This document shows positions 1 through 6,049 of a stretch of 6,127 nt of DNA, in pieces. The DNA comes from an uncultured Lachnospiraceae bacterium. GTDB taxonomy: Bacteria; Bacillota; Clostridia; Lachnospirales; Lachnospiraceae. The first letter of the stretch is position 1, and the number at the start of each line of letters is the position of its first letter. The notes beneath the pieces were generated by a model. That model was not told where the DNA came from. It worked only from the letters and a program-made list of their open reading frames with translations, and made no database searches. The stretch lies in assembly GCA_947594335.1 (NCBI GenBank), contig CANQEC010000155.1, positions 1-6,127 on the forward strand, written 5' to 3'. A program made the position numbers and the translations under genes.

Positions 1-115
1 CTGGGACTCCCACCGGGAATGTTATTTCTTCGGATACCACATACATGTAGAGGTGGTATCCGATTCCTGTAGTGGTCCTCCGGTATTCATGCTTCTGAAA
101 TGGGATTCCTACCAT
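1..115 (-). CDS. Unidentified partial open frame running off the left edge
   Basis: A minus-strand frame starts at ATG 113-115 and stays open for 38 codons to the window edge; it begins MVGIPFQKHEYRR and includes GIGYHLYMYVVSEE. I do not recognise the family. The preceding DNA is purine-rich (GAAGAAAAGAAAG) but has no strong Shine-Dalgarno. A 19-codon frame starting at 146 and the end of another frame (stop at 133-135) overlap just upstream, so this area may be a decayed gene, the start of a further gene, or noncoding. The perfect inverted repeat lies within it. Confidence 0.25.
   Translation of the reverse strand, partial: MVGIPFQKHEYRRTTTGIGYHLYMYVVSEEITFPVGVP
30..63. repeat. Perfect 11-bp inverted repeat
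   Basis: TCGGATACCAC (30-40) and GTGGTATCCGA (53-63) are perfect inverted arms separated by 12 nt. On neither strand does a T-run follow, so it is not a standard terminator. It lies inside the open frame that runs off the left edge. Its role is unknown; a recombination site, mobile-element end or RNA structure are possibilities. Confidence 0.5.
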
Positions 116-220
116 GATATTCTTTCTTTTCTTCATTCTTGCTCATGACGGAGCTTCATTACTGTCACTTTCTCGCAAATTTCTTTGATTGCACGATATT
201 CAGTTGTCAAGTTTCGGCTA

Positions 221-241
221 GAATCTCCTTCATTGAGATTC
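221..241. other. Small hairpin downstream of the operon
   Basis: GAATCTC (221-227) and GAGATTC (235-241) form a 7-bp stem with a 7-nt loop, 31 bp past the stop of the TIR gene. No T-tract follows on the minus strand, so it is not a convincing intrinsic terminator; it might be a processing or stabilising structure, or chance. Confidence 0.3.
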
Positions 242-271
242 CGAGAAGTTATATTTTTGCCGGTGTTAACC

Positions 272-3226
272 TCAATTTGGGAGCTTAATGTCTGACCAGT
301 TAGAGACATCACACTCGCCATCATCATTGTCACCTACGGAAACAACAGTTCCATCCGATTTCAACCCGACTGTATGGTTGGCACCTGCAAAAATTGAAAC
401 AATCTCCGACCAGTCGGATACATTACATTGTCCCGCACTATTATCACCAACAGCAACCACTGTGCCATCGGATTTCAGACCTACCGTATGTTCGTATCCT
501 ACCGAAATTGTTACAATGTTTGCCCAGTCAGACACATTACATTGGCCATACTTATTGTTACCAACTGCTGCAACTGTTCCGTCGGATTTCAATCCAATTG
601 TATGCCGCTCCCCTGCCGAAATTGCCGCAATATTTGACCATTTAGATACGTTACACTGCCCCAATCCATTGTCGCCGATTGCTACGACCGTTCCGTCGGA
701 TTTCAATCCAATCGTATGCCAGTCCCCCGCCGAAATTGCCGTAATATCTGACCAGTCAGATACATTACACTTACCAGTTTTACTGTTACCGACTGCTACA
801 ACCGTCCCGTCAGATTTCAATCCAACTGTATGCCAGCTTCCCGCTGAAATTGCCACAATATCTGACCAGTCGGATACATTACATTGGCCATACTTATTGT
901 TACCAACTGCTACGACCGTTCCGTCAGATTTCAATCCAATCGTATGCCAGTCCCCTACCGAGATCGCTACAACATCTGACCAACCGGATATATTACATTG
1001 ACCATATTCATTGTTTCCGACTGCCATAACCGTTCCATCAGACTTCAGTCCAACCATATGACGATAACCTGCCATAATCGTATCCCGACAAGAAATTTGT
1101 TCCCATATCGCGGCAGATTTCTCTTTTGAGGTAGAATAATCTTCCAATTTTCCATACACTATAGCAGCTTTTGCATATTCTCCAGCGTTTTCTAATGTAG
1201 TTGCCTCATTATAGAAAAACTGGTATTTTGCTTCTCTTGCCTCTTTAACTCTGTCTGCGGCATCTTTATAATTTCCGAGTAAAGAAAATTCAGCAATTGC
1301 TTCATCATAGTCACCTATTGTCAGAAGGTTTTTTGCATTTTGGTACCGTTCAGCTAAATCTTCTTCTTCTTTTGCCTTTTCTGCCTCATATGCTCTGTCT
1401 GCAGCATCTTTATAAGTTCCAAGTTTAGTAAATACGTCAATCGCTCCGTCATAGTCTCCTGCAGAAAGCAACTTCTCAGCCTCACTGTATTGATTGTTCG
1501 GAATGATGACCAGCTTCATCACAGCGAAAACAGCTGCCGCTGCCAGAGCTATCAGAATAATGCCGATCTCGAGTCGTCGTTTTTTCTTCCGGGCTGCTTC
1601 TTTGGCCTGTCGTATCTGCTCAACTCGTTTCTCCCTTGCAATCTGCGCTTCTTTTCGTTCTGCCTCATCTTTCTCAATCAGTTTTTGAAGAGCAGACTTA
1701 TACTCTGATATTTTCTCATCAGCATCCATCCATCCTTTTATGTCTTCCATCAGCTCGATTGCAATTTTGTATGTTTCAATTCGGTTCAGATTTGCCTGAT
1801 TCACTGCTCTGTCATACAGGAACTGTTTCCGGGTTTCCTCCGCCTTTTCCAACGCATCTGCCGCTTTTTCTCTGGAATCTTTCCACTCCGCGATCGACTG
1901 AAAGACTGATGCTGCCTCTTTGAACTGATCTTCGGTTTCAGCAGTGTCATATTTTCTCTGAGCCTGATCGTAGATGCCATTAAGCCGGTTTGTTTCATTG
2001 CGGATTTTTATTGACTCCACATACCCCTCCAGTTCCTCCTTAAGCTCCGGAGAGGCAAACCGCACCGCTTTGCGGTAACTGTTCCTGTCGTCAAATGGCT
2101 TTTCACAGTTCACCAGTTTTTCCTGCTTATTAACCTTCAGCTGGGCCATCAGCTTGCCGACATATGCCTGCGCGTTCTCCGGATCATTATTTAGAACCTG
2201 CTCACAGAAATCATCCGCCCTTTCCCATTCACCGTCTTCCAGGAACATAAAGGCTCGTTTGAGCAGCGGGGCAATGTTTGTCCCGCTTCCATGTTCAATA
2301 ACTGCCTCTTTTATTTCGGAACCTTTTTCTTCTCTGGAAACTACTTTCCGGATGCCTCGGATAAGATCATTGATAAAACCGATCTTTGACATATCCTGTG
2401 CCTGCAGATGCGCGAATTCTTCCGGCAGTTCATAGGCGTCCATATCCCTATAACACGGGATCAGCAGCTTTGACCGATCCTTTTTCATCAGCTTCAGGAA
2501 TCTCGACCACTCATTCTTGACCCATACCGCGCTGAAATATTCCGGTTTTGTACCGAGGCAGAGCATGACCTTCGCGGTATTCAATGCTGAAAAAATATAT
2601 GGCTCGTATTCACTTCCAAGCTTGTCTTCCAGAGTGATCGCGGCATAGAAGACCTTAAAGCCTTCCTGTGTCAGCTGGTAATAGATGTCGTTGGCGATTA
2701 CGCTGTCCTGCGTCCGTTTTCCATTTTCATCCGTTTCTTTATAGCAGATAAAGACGTCATAGGGATCTTCCTTCTGTGAAATCGCAAGGATTCCTTTCTG
2801 GATGTCGTCGATCGTCTTCGCCTCCGTCTCATAAATCCCGCGCTGAGTGATATCCGCGTATTTCAGGGCATTTTTGTAATCCTCATCCGCTATAACAGCC
2901 TCGTAGGATGTTCGGTGGCAGGTGGGTATCCTCTTAAACGTAACCGGATCTTCGACATACTCGATTCCGTATTTACAGAGGATCAATCCCCAGTACGCCT
3001 CCGCCTCGCTTTCATCTGCCCGCAGAATCTTTTCATAAATTTCTTCTGCCTTATCAAACTCAGCTTTCATGCGCAGGACGTTTGCACGGTTAAACAATCC
3101 CTGCAGATTTTCATCTTTGACGGTGGGAATCGTCTGCTCTGTCCCGCAAAATTCACAGACACATGTTGATGAGCCTTCTGTCATCAGCAGATCTCCGCCG
3201 CACATTTTGCATCTGAATACTGCCAT
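272..3226 (-). CDS. Zinc ribbon - TPR - TIR - transmembrane - TPR-like - RCC1-repeat protein, 984 aa
   Basis: Receptor-like multidomain protein. In order: zinc ribbon (Cys 6/9 and 24/27, ending CGTEQT); TPR-like helices (about 41-90); TIR domain (about 155-296) opening with DVFICYKETD (157-166) and containing WVKNEW (235-240), whose Glu239 aligns with the position of the catalytic Glu in SARM1-type NAD-cleaving TIR domains; more TPR-like helices (318-368); a charged coiled coil (about 505-550) ending KKKRR; one transmembrane helix (553-575); three TPR-like YKDA-type repeats (580-710); and seven 38-residue RCC1-like repeats (719-984). The basic residues just before the helix predict that the TIR half is cytoplasmic and the RCC1 half is outside. 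There is no signal peptide, so the internal helix would act as a signal anchor. AGGAG lies close upstream of the ATG, and the gap after the membrane protein is 22 bp. The frame is intact throughout. TIR fold and repeats are firm; NADase activity, topology and a sensing role are inferred. A regulatory or adhesion role without catalysis remains possible. Confidence 0.93.
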   Translation of the reverse strand: MAVFRCKMCGGDLLMTEGSSTCVCEFCGTEQTIPTVKDENLQGLFNRANVLRMKAEFDKAEEIYEKILRADESEAEAYWGLILCKYGIEYVEDPVTFKRIPTCHRTSYEAVIADEDYKNALKYADITQRGIYETEAKTIDDIQKGILAISQKEDPYDVFICYKETDENGKRTQDSVIANDIYYQLTQEGFKVFYAAITLEDKLGSEYEPYIFSALNTAKVMLCLGTKPEYFSAVWVKNEWSRFLKLMKKDRSKLLIPCYRDMDAYELPEEFAHLQAQDMSKIGFINDLIRGIRKVVSREEKGSEIKEAVIEHGSGTNIAPLLKRAFMFLEDGEWERADDFCEQVLNNDPENAQAYVGKLMAQLKVNKQEKLVNCEKPFDDRNSYRKAVRFASPELKEELEGYVESIKIRNETNRLNGIYDQAQRKYDTAETEDQFKEAASVFQSIAEWKDSREKAADALEKAEETRKQFLYDRAVNQANLNRIETYKIAIELMEDIKGWMDADEKISEYKSALQKLIEKDEAERKEAQIAREKRVEQIRQAKEAARKKKRRLEIGIILIALAAAAVFAVMKLVIIPNNQYSEAEKLLSAGDYDGAIDVFTKLGTYKDAADRAYEAEKAKEEEDLAERYQNAKNLLTIGDYDEAIAEFSLLGNYKDAADRVKEAREAKYQFFYNEATTLENAGEYAKAAIVYGKLEDYSTSKEKSAAIWEQISCRDTIMAGYRHMVGLKSDGTVMAVGNNEYGQCNISGWSDVVAISVGDWHTIGLKSDGTVVAVGNNKYGQCNVSDWSDIVAISAGSWHTVGLKSDGTVVAVGNSKTGKCNVSDWSDITAISAGDWHTIGLKSDGTVVAIGDNGLGQCNVSKWSNIAAISAGERHTIGLKSDGTVAAVGNNKYGQCNVSDWANIVTISVGYEHTVGLKSDGTVVAVGDNSAGQCNVSDWSEIVSIFAGANHTVGLKSDGTVVSVGDNDDGECDVSNWSDIKLPN
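275..1072 (-). repeat. Seven tandem 114-bp (38-codon) RCC1-like repeats
   Basis: Seven gapless 38-residue units begin at 1072, 958, 844, 730, 616, 502 and 388. Each follows the pattern G-x2-H-T-[IV]-GLKSDGTV-x-AVG-[ND]-x4-G-[QK]-CNVS-x-WS-x-I-x-x-IS. Copies are strongly alike at DNA level: 876-911 and 534-569 are identical over 36 nt, and 909-955 and 681-727 differ at one of 47 positions. The repeats stop exactly at the end of the protein. Seven is the blade number of the classic RCC1 beta-propeller, so one complete propeller is plausible, although 38 residues per unit is shorter than the eukaryotic unit. Confidence 0.95.
1123..1488 (-). repeat. Three TPR-like YKDA repeats, 48-residue period
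   Basis: Residues about 580-701 contain three helix-pair units: LLSAGDYDGAIDVFTKLGTYKDAADR, LLTIGDYDEAIAEFSLLGNYKDAADR (48 residues later) and a diverged third copy, LENAGEYAKAAIVYGKLEDYSTS. At DNA level the plus-strand string ctctgtctgc-ggcatcttta at 1249 recurs with one change at 1393, exactly 144 bp apart. They link the membrane helix to the RCC1-like domain and probably form a rigid stalk. Confidence 0.8.
1502..1570 (-). other. Single transmembrane helix of the TIR/RCC1 protein
   Basis: Residues 553-575 form an uninterrupted hydrophobic run rich in Ile, Leu, Ala and Val, about 20 residues before PNNQYSE. It is preceded by the basic cluster KKKRR and followed by mostly acidic sequence. 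The positive-inside rule therefore places the N-terminal TIR part in the cytoplasm and the C-terminal part outside. Confidence 0.85.
2339..2764 (-). other. TIR domain coding segment with candidate catalytic Glu
   Basis: Residues about 155-296 of the large protein. Strand A is DVFICYKET and the first helix region is DSVIANDIYYQLTQEGFKVF. The loop ITLEDKLGSEYEPYIFSAL precedes MLCLGTKPEYF, and WVKNEWSRFL carries the predicted catalytic Glu239. It ends with the family-typical LPEEFAHLQAQDMS and LIRGIRKVV. Hydrolysis of NAD+ is known for many bacterial TIR domains. Here it is inferred from the W-V-x-x-E context, which matches SARM1 around its catalytic Glu. Confidence 0.85.
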
Positions 3227-3248
3227 AACTCTTCTCCTCTCTGCTCTT

Positions 3249-3938
3249 TTATTTATTCAGCATACAGATACGGTTTCTTTCCTTCAGCACCGACAGGATA
3301 CGGTCACACAGGTCTTTCACCGTTTCGTTGTCATTATCAATCACAGCTTTTTGTATTTCATTCATCTGTTTCTGAAGCTCCGCTTCCAGCTCCTCCGTCT
3401 CTTCTGACGAGATAGGATCGCTGAATTTAAAACGTTCCGCCATCTTGCGGAGAGTCTCTCTCAGGTTCGGATCACTGCACTGTCCCACAAGCGCGGAGGA
3501 AAGTGACTGCAGAGCGCGCATGTTTGAAACTTTCTCTTTCAGCTGCGTGTCCTGGTGCTCTATTTCTTCTTTCACGGTATTGCCTGCAATACAGCCGAGC
3601 AGCGCCGCTGCCAGCAGGATCGCGTTAATAACAACCGATGCCCAGGCTGGTACAGCTGCCGCTGCCGCCATCTCAATCAGGCTGACTGCCAGCTGCACAA
3701 GCAGATAGACAGCACCAATCTTTGCGATCGGAAAACCGTAAAACCTGCTCTTTGCATCGGCATTTTCCGCAAACAACACATGGAAGATACAGATCTGCAG
3801 GGCGGCTGCGATAAGCATAAAAAGATACGCAGTCCAGAATGTTCCCGTCTCTGCAAATGGAACTGCAAACGCGATCAGACTGAACACAGTCAGCAAAATG
3901 GCCAGGCTGATATATACACGACTTTCGTTTTTTTTCAC
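3249..3938 (-). CDS. Four-helix integral membrane protein with charged helical C-terminal domain, 229 aa
   Basis: Unnamed membrane protein; I recognise it only as a type often seen beside SPFH zinc-ribbon genes in Clostridia (from memory). Four hydrophobic segments are visible at about 9-29, 35-57, 71-93 and 98-119, with a short basic N-terminus (KKNESR). The remaining 110 residues are hydrophilic and probably helical: KEEIEHQDTQLKEK (123-136), a segment NLRETLRKMAERFKFSDP, then a Glu-rich stretch and a basic end. With four helices and a basic N-terminus, both ends would be cytoplasmic, placing the charged tail where it could meet the SPFH protein or the TIR domain. Translation starts at GTG, 3 bp after the SPFH stop codon, and its Shine-Dalgarno lies inside the end of the SPFH gene. 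Codons 2-4 contain a run of eight A. No enzymatic motif is visible; a partner or anchor role for the SPFH scaffold is inference from position. Confidence 0.88.
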   Translation of the reverse strand: MKKNESRVYISLAILLTVFSLIAFAVPFAETGTFWTAYLFMLIAAALQICIFHVLFAENADAKSRFYGFPIAKIGAVYLLVQLAVSLIEMAAAAAVPAWASVVINAILLAAALLGCIAGNTVKEEIEHQDTQLKEKVSNMRALQSLSSALVGQCSDPNLRETLRKMAERFKFSDPISSEETEELEAELQKQMNEIQKAVIDNDNETVKDLCDRILSVLKERNRICMLNK

Positions 3939-3941
3939 AAC

Positions 3942-5783
3942 CTACTCCCCCCTCTTTTTTCCACAGTTCGGGCAAAAATTCCCGGTAATTCTCTTTTGCC
4001 CACAGCCACAGTCCCAGGTTCCTGGATCTGTCTCCGGTTTTTTCATGCCGCAATTCGGACAGAAATTCCCGATAATTCCTTTCTGTCCGCAGCTGCAGTT
4101 CCATCCGTTCTCAATCTTCGGGCGTTTTGCTCCACAGTTCATACAAAAATTTCCTCGAAGATTTTTTTGTCCGCAGCTGCAGTCCCAGGTATCAAAAGCA
4201 GACAAGCCCCCACCGTTTTGTATCGAACTGTTTTGTATCGGACCTGTCTGTCCGGGATTCTGGATGCCCTGCATAATACTGCCAAATTGCGGAGCCATCG
4301 CTCCCGCCGCAGCCATCCCAATGCCAAAGCCGAATATATCACCCACAATGCCACCAGTACCCGACGAACCTATGTTTCCGATTCCTTCTGCATATGCTTT
4401 CTGCACTTCTGCCTGCAGCACATCTTTCTGCGTGTAACCCTTGGCCTGCATAATCTCTGCTTCCGTAAGTCCGGCAATACGCTGAGATTGTGCCTCTGCC
4501 TGTGCTGCGATAATTTTCCGTTCAGCCTCCCGTTTTGCGATCTCTGTTTCCGTAATCTGTCTCTGAAGTTCACTTTCCCGGCGTGCTGTCTCGATTACCG
4601 CCTTGCTCTGTTCCTGGGCAGTCCTGTATAAAGCTTCATTTTGAGCTTCCGCCGTTTTTACTGTAGCCTGAGCCTGTATGATTCTTGTCTGCAGCGTAAT
4701 AGTATGTAATTCGCGTATTCTCTTAAAGTTTGGATCGTCTTCCGGGAGCACCACACGCGTTATGTAAAATTGCGGGATCGTAAGACCGTATTCCTCAAAT
4801 CCAGGCAGCAGCTTTTCGTGAAGAGCCATGGAAATGATATCCAGCTTTTCATCAATTTCAAGAAGGTCGATTGCTTCCTCTTTGATGATCAAAGGCAGAT
4901 TTGCCTTTACAATATTTGTAACCAAGGGGCGGAAAGATGCCTGCAACGATTTTGAAAATCCAGAGCTGTCTTCCCACGAGATGCCTTTTGCAGTTCCTAC
5001 CAGTTTAACCAGCAGCGTCCGAGAATCAGAAACCTGAAGGTTCATTTCCCCGGATGCCCCCAGTTCCAGAGGCACGCCTGTCAATGGATCGATAAAACGG
5101 ATTTTCTCCGGCGTTCCCCATTTCATCGCCATCTGAATCGTTTTATTGATAAAATAGACTTCCGAATGGAATGTTCCTTCCGTATCAGTCGGAAGCTGAT
5201 ATACTCTTTCCAGCAGCGGGAGCTGCTGTGTTTCAAGTGTATAACGACCGGGGCCAAAAAGATCCAGTGCCTGACCGTCCCGGAAAAAGATGGCTTCCTG
5301 GCTCTCATGTACAATTAACTGGGAACCATAATTAAAATCCTCAATCGGATGCTTCCAAATCAGCGTGCTGCTATCTCCCTCATACTTGATGATGCTTGCC
5401 AGTCCATCCCTTTTTATTTTCTCCTGCGTAATCCGTTCCTGTACATCGTTCACAAAATCGCATACCGGACAAACATAGGTTTTTGCACTCTTTGCCGTGA
5501 TCAGCCGCACACCGCACTGTGCGCAGGAAAATTCCTCTGTTTTCTGCTGCTCAGCCATTGTATTGATCAACTCGCGGCATACCGGACAGACTGCTTTCGC
5601 GCCCTTCGATTGGTCGAAGGCAATCTGGTTTCCGCAATGCGGGCATTCTCTCGACGCAAGCCTGTCTGTCCGTACATTGATTACATTTCCACAGGAACAT
5701 TCAATCTTTTTCCTTGCAAAGAATCCTGTTTTTGCTTCCGCATATTTTCCACACTTCGGGCATTCAATCGCAAACTTTGCCAT
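3942..5783 (-). CDS. SPFH/band-7 domain protein with three N-terminal and three C-terminal zinc ribbons, 613 aa
   Basis: Predicted membrane-associated scaffold. N-terminal Cys pairs at 8/11 with 29/31, 47/50 with 66/69, and 87/90 with 105/108 form three zinc ribbons. The SPFH domain spans about 125-345, with the family-typical stretch SQEAIFFRDGQ (161-171) followed by GPGRY (177-181). A long Ala/Glu/Gln-rich coiled coil follows (about 357-465), as in flotillin-like proteins, then a Gly/Ala-rich hydrophobic segment (470-500) and a Gln/Asn/Gly linker. The end carries three copies of a CxC-x9-CxxC ribbon (Cys 535-550, 563-578, 592-607). There is no N-terminal signal or clear membrane helix, so association is probably peripheral. 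The architecture resembles Bacillus subtilis YdjI, an SPFH protein tied to PspA membrane-stress functions, but with more ribbons. The start is backed by GGGAGG seven bases before the ATG. The stop is 3 bp before the next gene, so translation is probably coupled. Scaffold function is inferred from the family; substrate and partners are unknown. Confidence 0.93.
   Translation of the reverse strand: MAKFAIECPKCGKYAEAKTGFFARKKIECSCGNVINVRTDRLASRECPHCGNQIAFDQSKGAKAVCPVCRELINTMAEQQKTEEFSCAQCGVRLITAKSAKTYVCPVCDFVNDVQERITQEKIKRDGLASIIKYEGDSSTLIWKHPIEDFNYGSQLIVHESQEAIFFRDGQALDLFGPGRYTLETQQLPLLERVYQLPTDTEGTFHSEVYFINKTIQMAMKWGTPEKIRFIDPLTGVPLELGASGEMNLQVSDSRTLLVKLVGTAKGISWEDSSGFSKSLQASFRPLVTNIVKANLPLIIKEEAIDLLEIDEKLDIISMALHEKLLPGFEEYGLTIPQFYITRVVLPEDDPNFKRIRELHTITLQTRIIQAQATVKTAEAQNEALYRTAQEQSKAVIETARRESELQRQITETEIAKREAERKIIAAQAEAQSQRIAGLTEAEIMQAKGYTQKDVLQAEVQKAYAEGIGNIGSSGTGGIVGDIFGFGIGMAAAGAMAPQFGSIMQGIQNPGQTGPIQNSSIQNGGGLSAFDTWDCSCGQKNLRGNFCMNCGAKRPKIENGWNCSCGQKGIIGNFCPNCGMKKPETDPGTWDCGCGQKRITGNFCPNCGKKRGE
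3945..3953 (-). promoter_or_regulatory. Shine-Dalgarno embedded in the SPFH stop region, deciding the GTG start
   Basis: On the minus strand AGGGGGGAG ends six bases before the GTG at 3936-3938. It overlaps the last codons of the SPFH gene (Arg-Gly-Glu-stop). This is the main reason for choosing GTG as the start of the membrane protein. It implies that ribosomes ending the SPFH gene reinitiate there, keeping the two proteins in fixed proportion. Confidence 0.75.
3945..4187 (-). repeat. Three tandem C-terminal zinc-ribbon repeats in the SPFH gene
   Basis: The end of the SPFH gene repeats a unit of 28-29 codons three times (Trp 533, 561 and 590 begin the units). Each reads W-x-C-x-CGQK-x3-GNFC-x-NCG, with two Cys pairs spaced CxC-x9-CxxC. 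The repetition is also evident at DNA level, where the plus-strand motif around cacagttcgg-caaaaattcc recurs. This looks like internal tandem duplication of one rubredoxin-like knuckle, giving a multivalent binding tail. The last unit ends within a few residues of the stop codon. Confidence 0.85.
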
Positions 5784-5801
5784 CCCTTTTCCTCCCTGCT
5801 G

Positions 5802-6005
5802 TTATTCCTCTTTTTCTTCCACTTCCATGTGCTGCAAAGCAAATTCTAAACTGATCAGCATAATATCGTTCCTTGATCGACCTGTTGCGGCTGCTACCTT
5901 ATCAATATCTGCAAGCATGCTTTTTGGCATCCGTATAGATGTAACAGTTGTTTCTCCACTGTATTTTTGTGGCCGGATCACTAACCTCCTGTCATCATTA
6001 TTCAT
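5802..6005 (-). CDS. Ribbon-helix-helix (CopG/Arc-type) DNA-binding regulator, 67 aa
   Basis: Small transcriptional regulator and first gene of the operon. The predicted fold is visible: a basic N-terminal arm (residues 6-14, RRLVIRPQK), a short beta strand TVTSIRMP (20-27) that would pair in a dimer and contact the DNA major groove, helix A (28-40), the turn GRSRND (42-47) and helix B (48-60), then an acidic tail (EVEEKEE). About 45 residues of core is normal for this family. The ATG is supported by AAGGA eight bases upstream and by an in-frame TAA a short way further upstream. The stop lies 18 bp before the SPFH gene. Proteins of this fold usually dimerise on short inverted repeats and often repress their own operon; two palindromes in the promoter region fit that. 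No toxin-like partner is adjacent, so an ordinary antitoxin role is less likely. Fold assignment is fairly firm; target and effect are inference. Confidence 0.9.
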   Translation of the reverse strand: MNNDDRRLVIRPQKYSGETTVTSIRMPKSMLADIDKVAAATGRSRNDIMLISLEFALQHMEVEEKEE

Positions 6006-6017
6006 AAAATCATTCCT

Positions 6018-6027
6018 TGTAATTACA
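6018..6027. promoter_or_regulatory. Candidate second operator, perfect palindrome TGTAATTACA
   Basis: A perfect 10-bp palindrome lies between the predicted transcription start and the Shine-Dalgarno of the regulator gene, and shares the TGTA/TACA half-site with the palindrome in the promoter. Centre-to-centre distance is about 38 bp. It could be a second operator; in AT-rich leader DNA, chance occurrence cannot be excluded. Confidence 0.4.
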
Positions 6028-6049
6028 CACCTGATTTATCTGTTAAATT

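Noticed and set aside
30..63. Intrinsic terminator at the 11-bp inverted repeat
   Set aside because: The stem is good but the bases after it are GAAGAAATAAC-like on the minus strand and ATTCCTG on the plus strand, with no T-tract.
133..333. 66-codon minus-strand frame overlapping the end of the TIR gene
   Set aside because: Its first 20 codons overlap the RCC1 repeat end out of frame, there is no Shine-Dalgarno before its ATG, and the product is unrecognisable. The part beyond the TIR gene stop has no start codon with a usable ribosome site.
288..1001. Plus-strand open frame of 237 codons with repeated PSDFNP motifs
   Set aside because: It is the antisense reading of the seven RCC1 repeats; the 38-codon periodicity keeps a shadow frame open. 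The minus-strand frame has clear family motifs and a continuous domain order.
275..1072. CRISPR-like array
   Set aside because: The 114-bp units are contiguous, coding and lack the short repeat plus unique spacer pattern.
3555..4631. Plus-strand frame of 358 codons across the membrane and SPFH genes
   Set aside because: The translation is Cys- and His-rich without domain character and spans two well-supported minus-strand genes including their junction.
5802..6005. Antitoxin of a toxin-antitoxin pair
   Set aside because: The fold would fit, but the next gene encodes a 613-residue SPFH protein, not a small toxin; autoregulator of the operon is simpler. The TIR protein as a distant toxin partner cannot be excluded.
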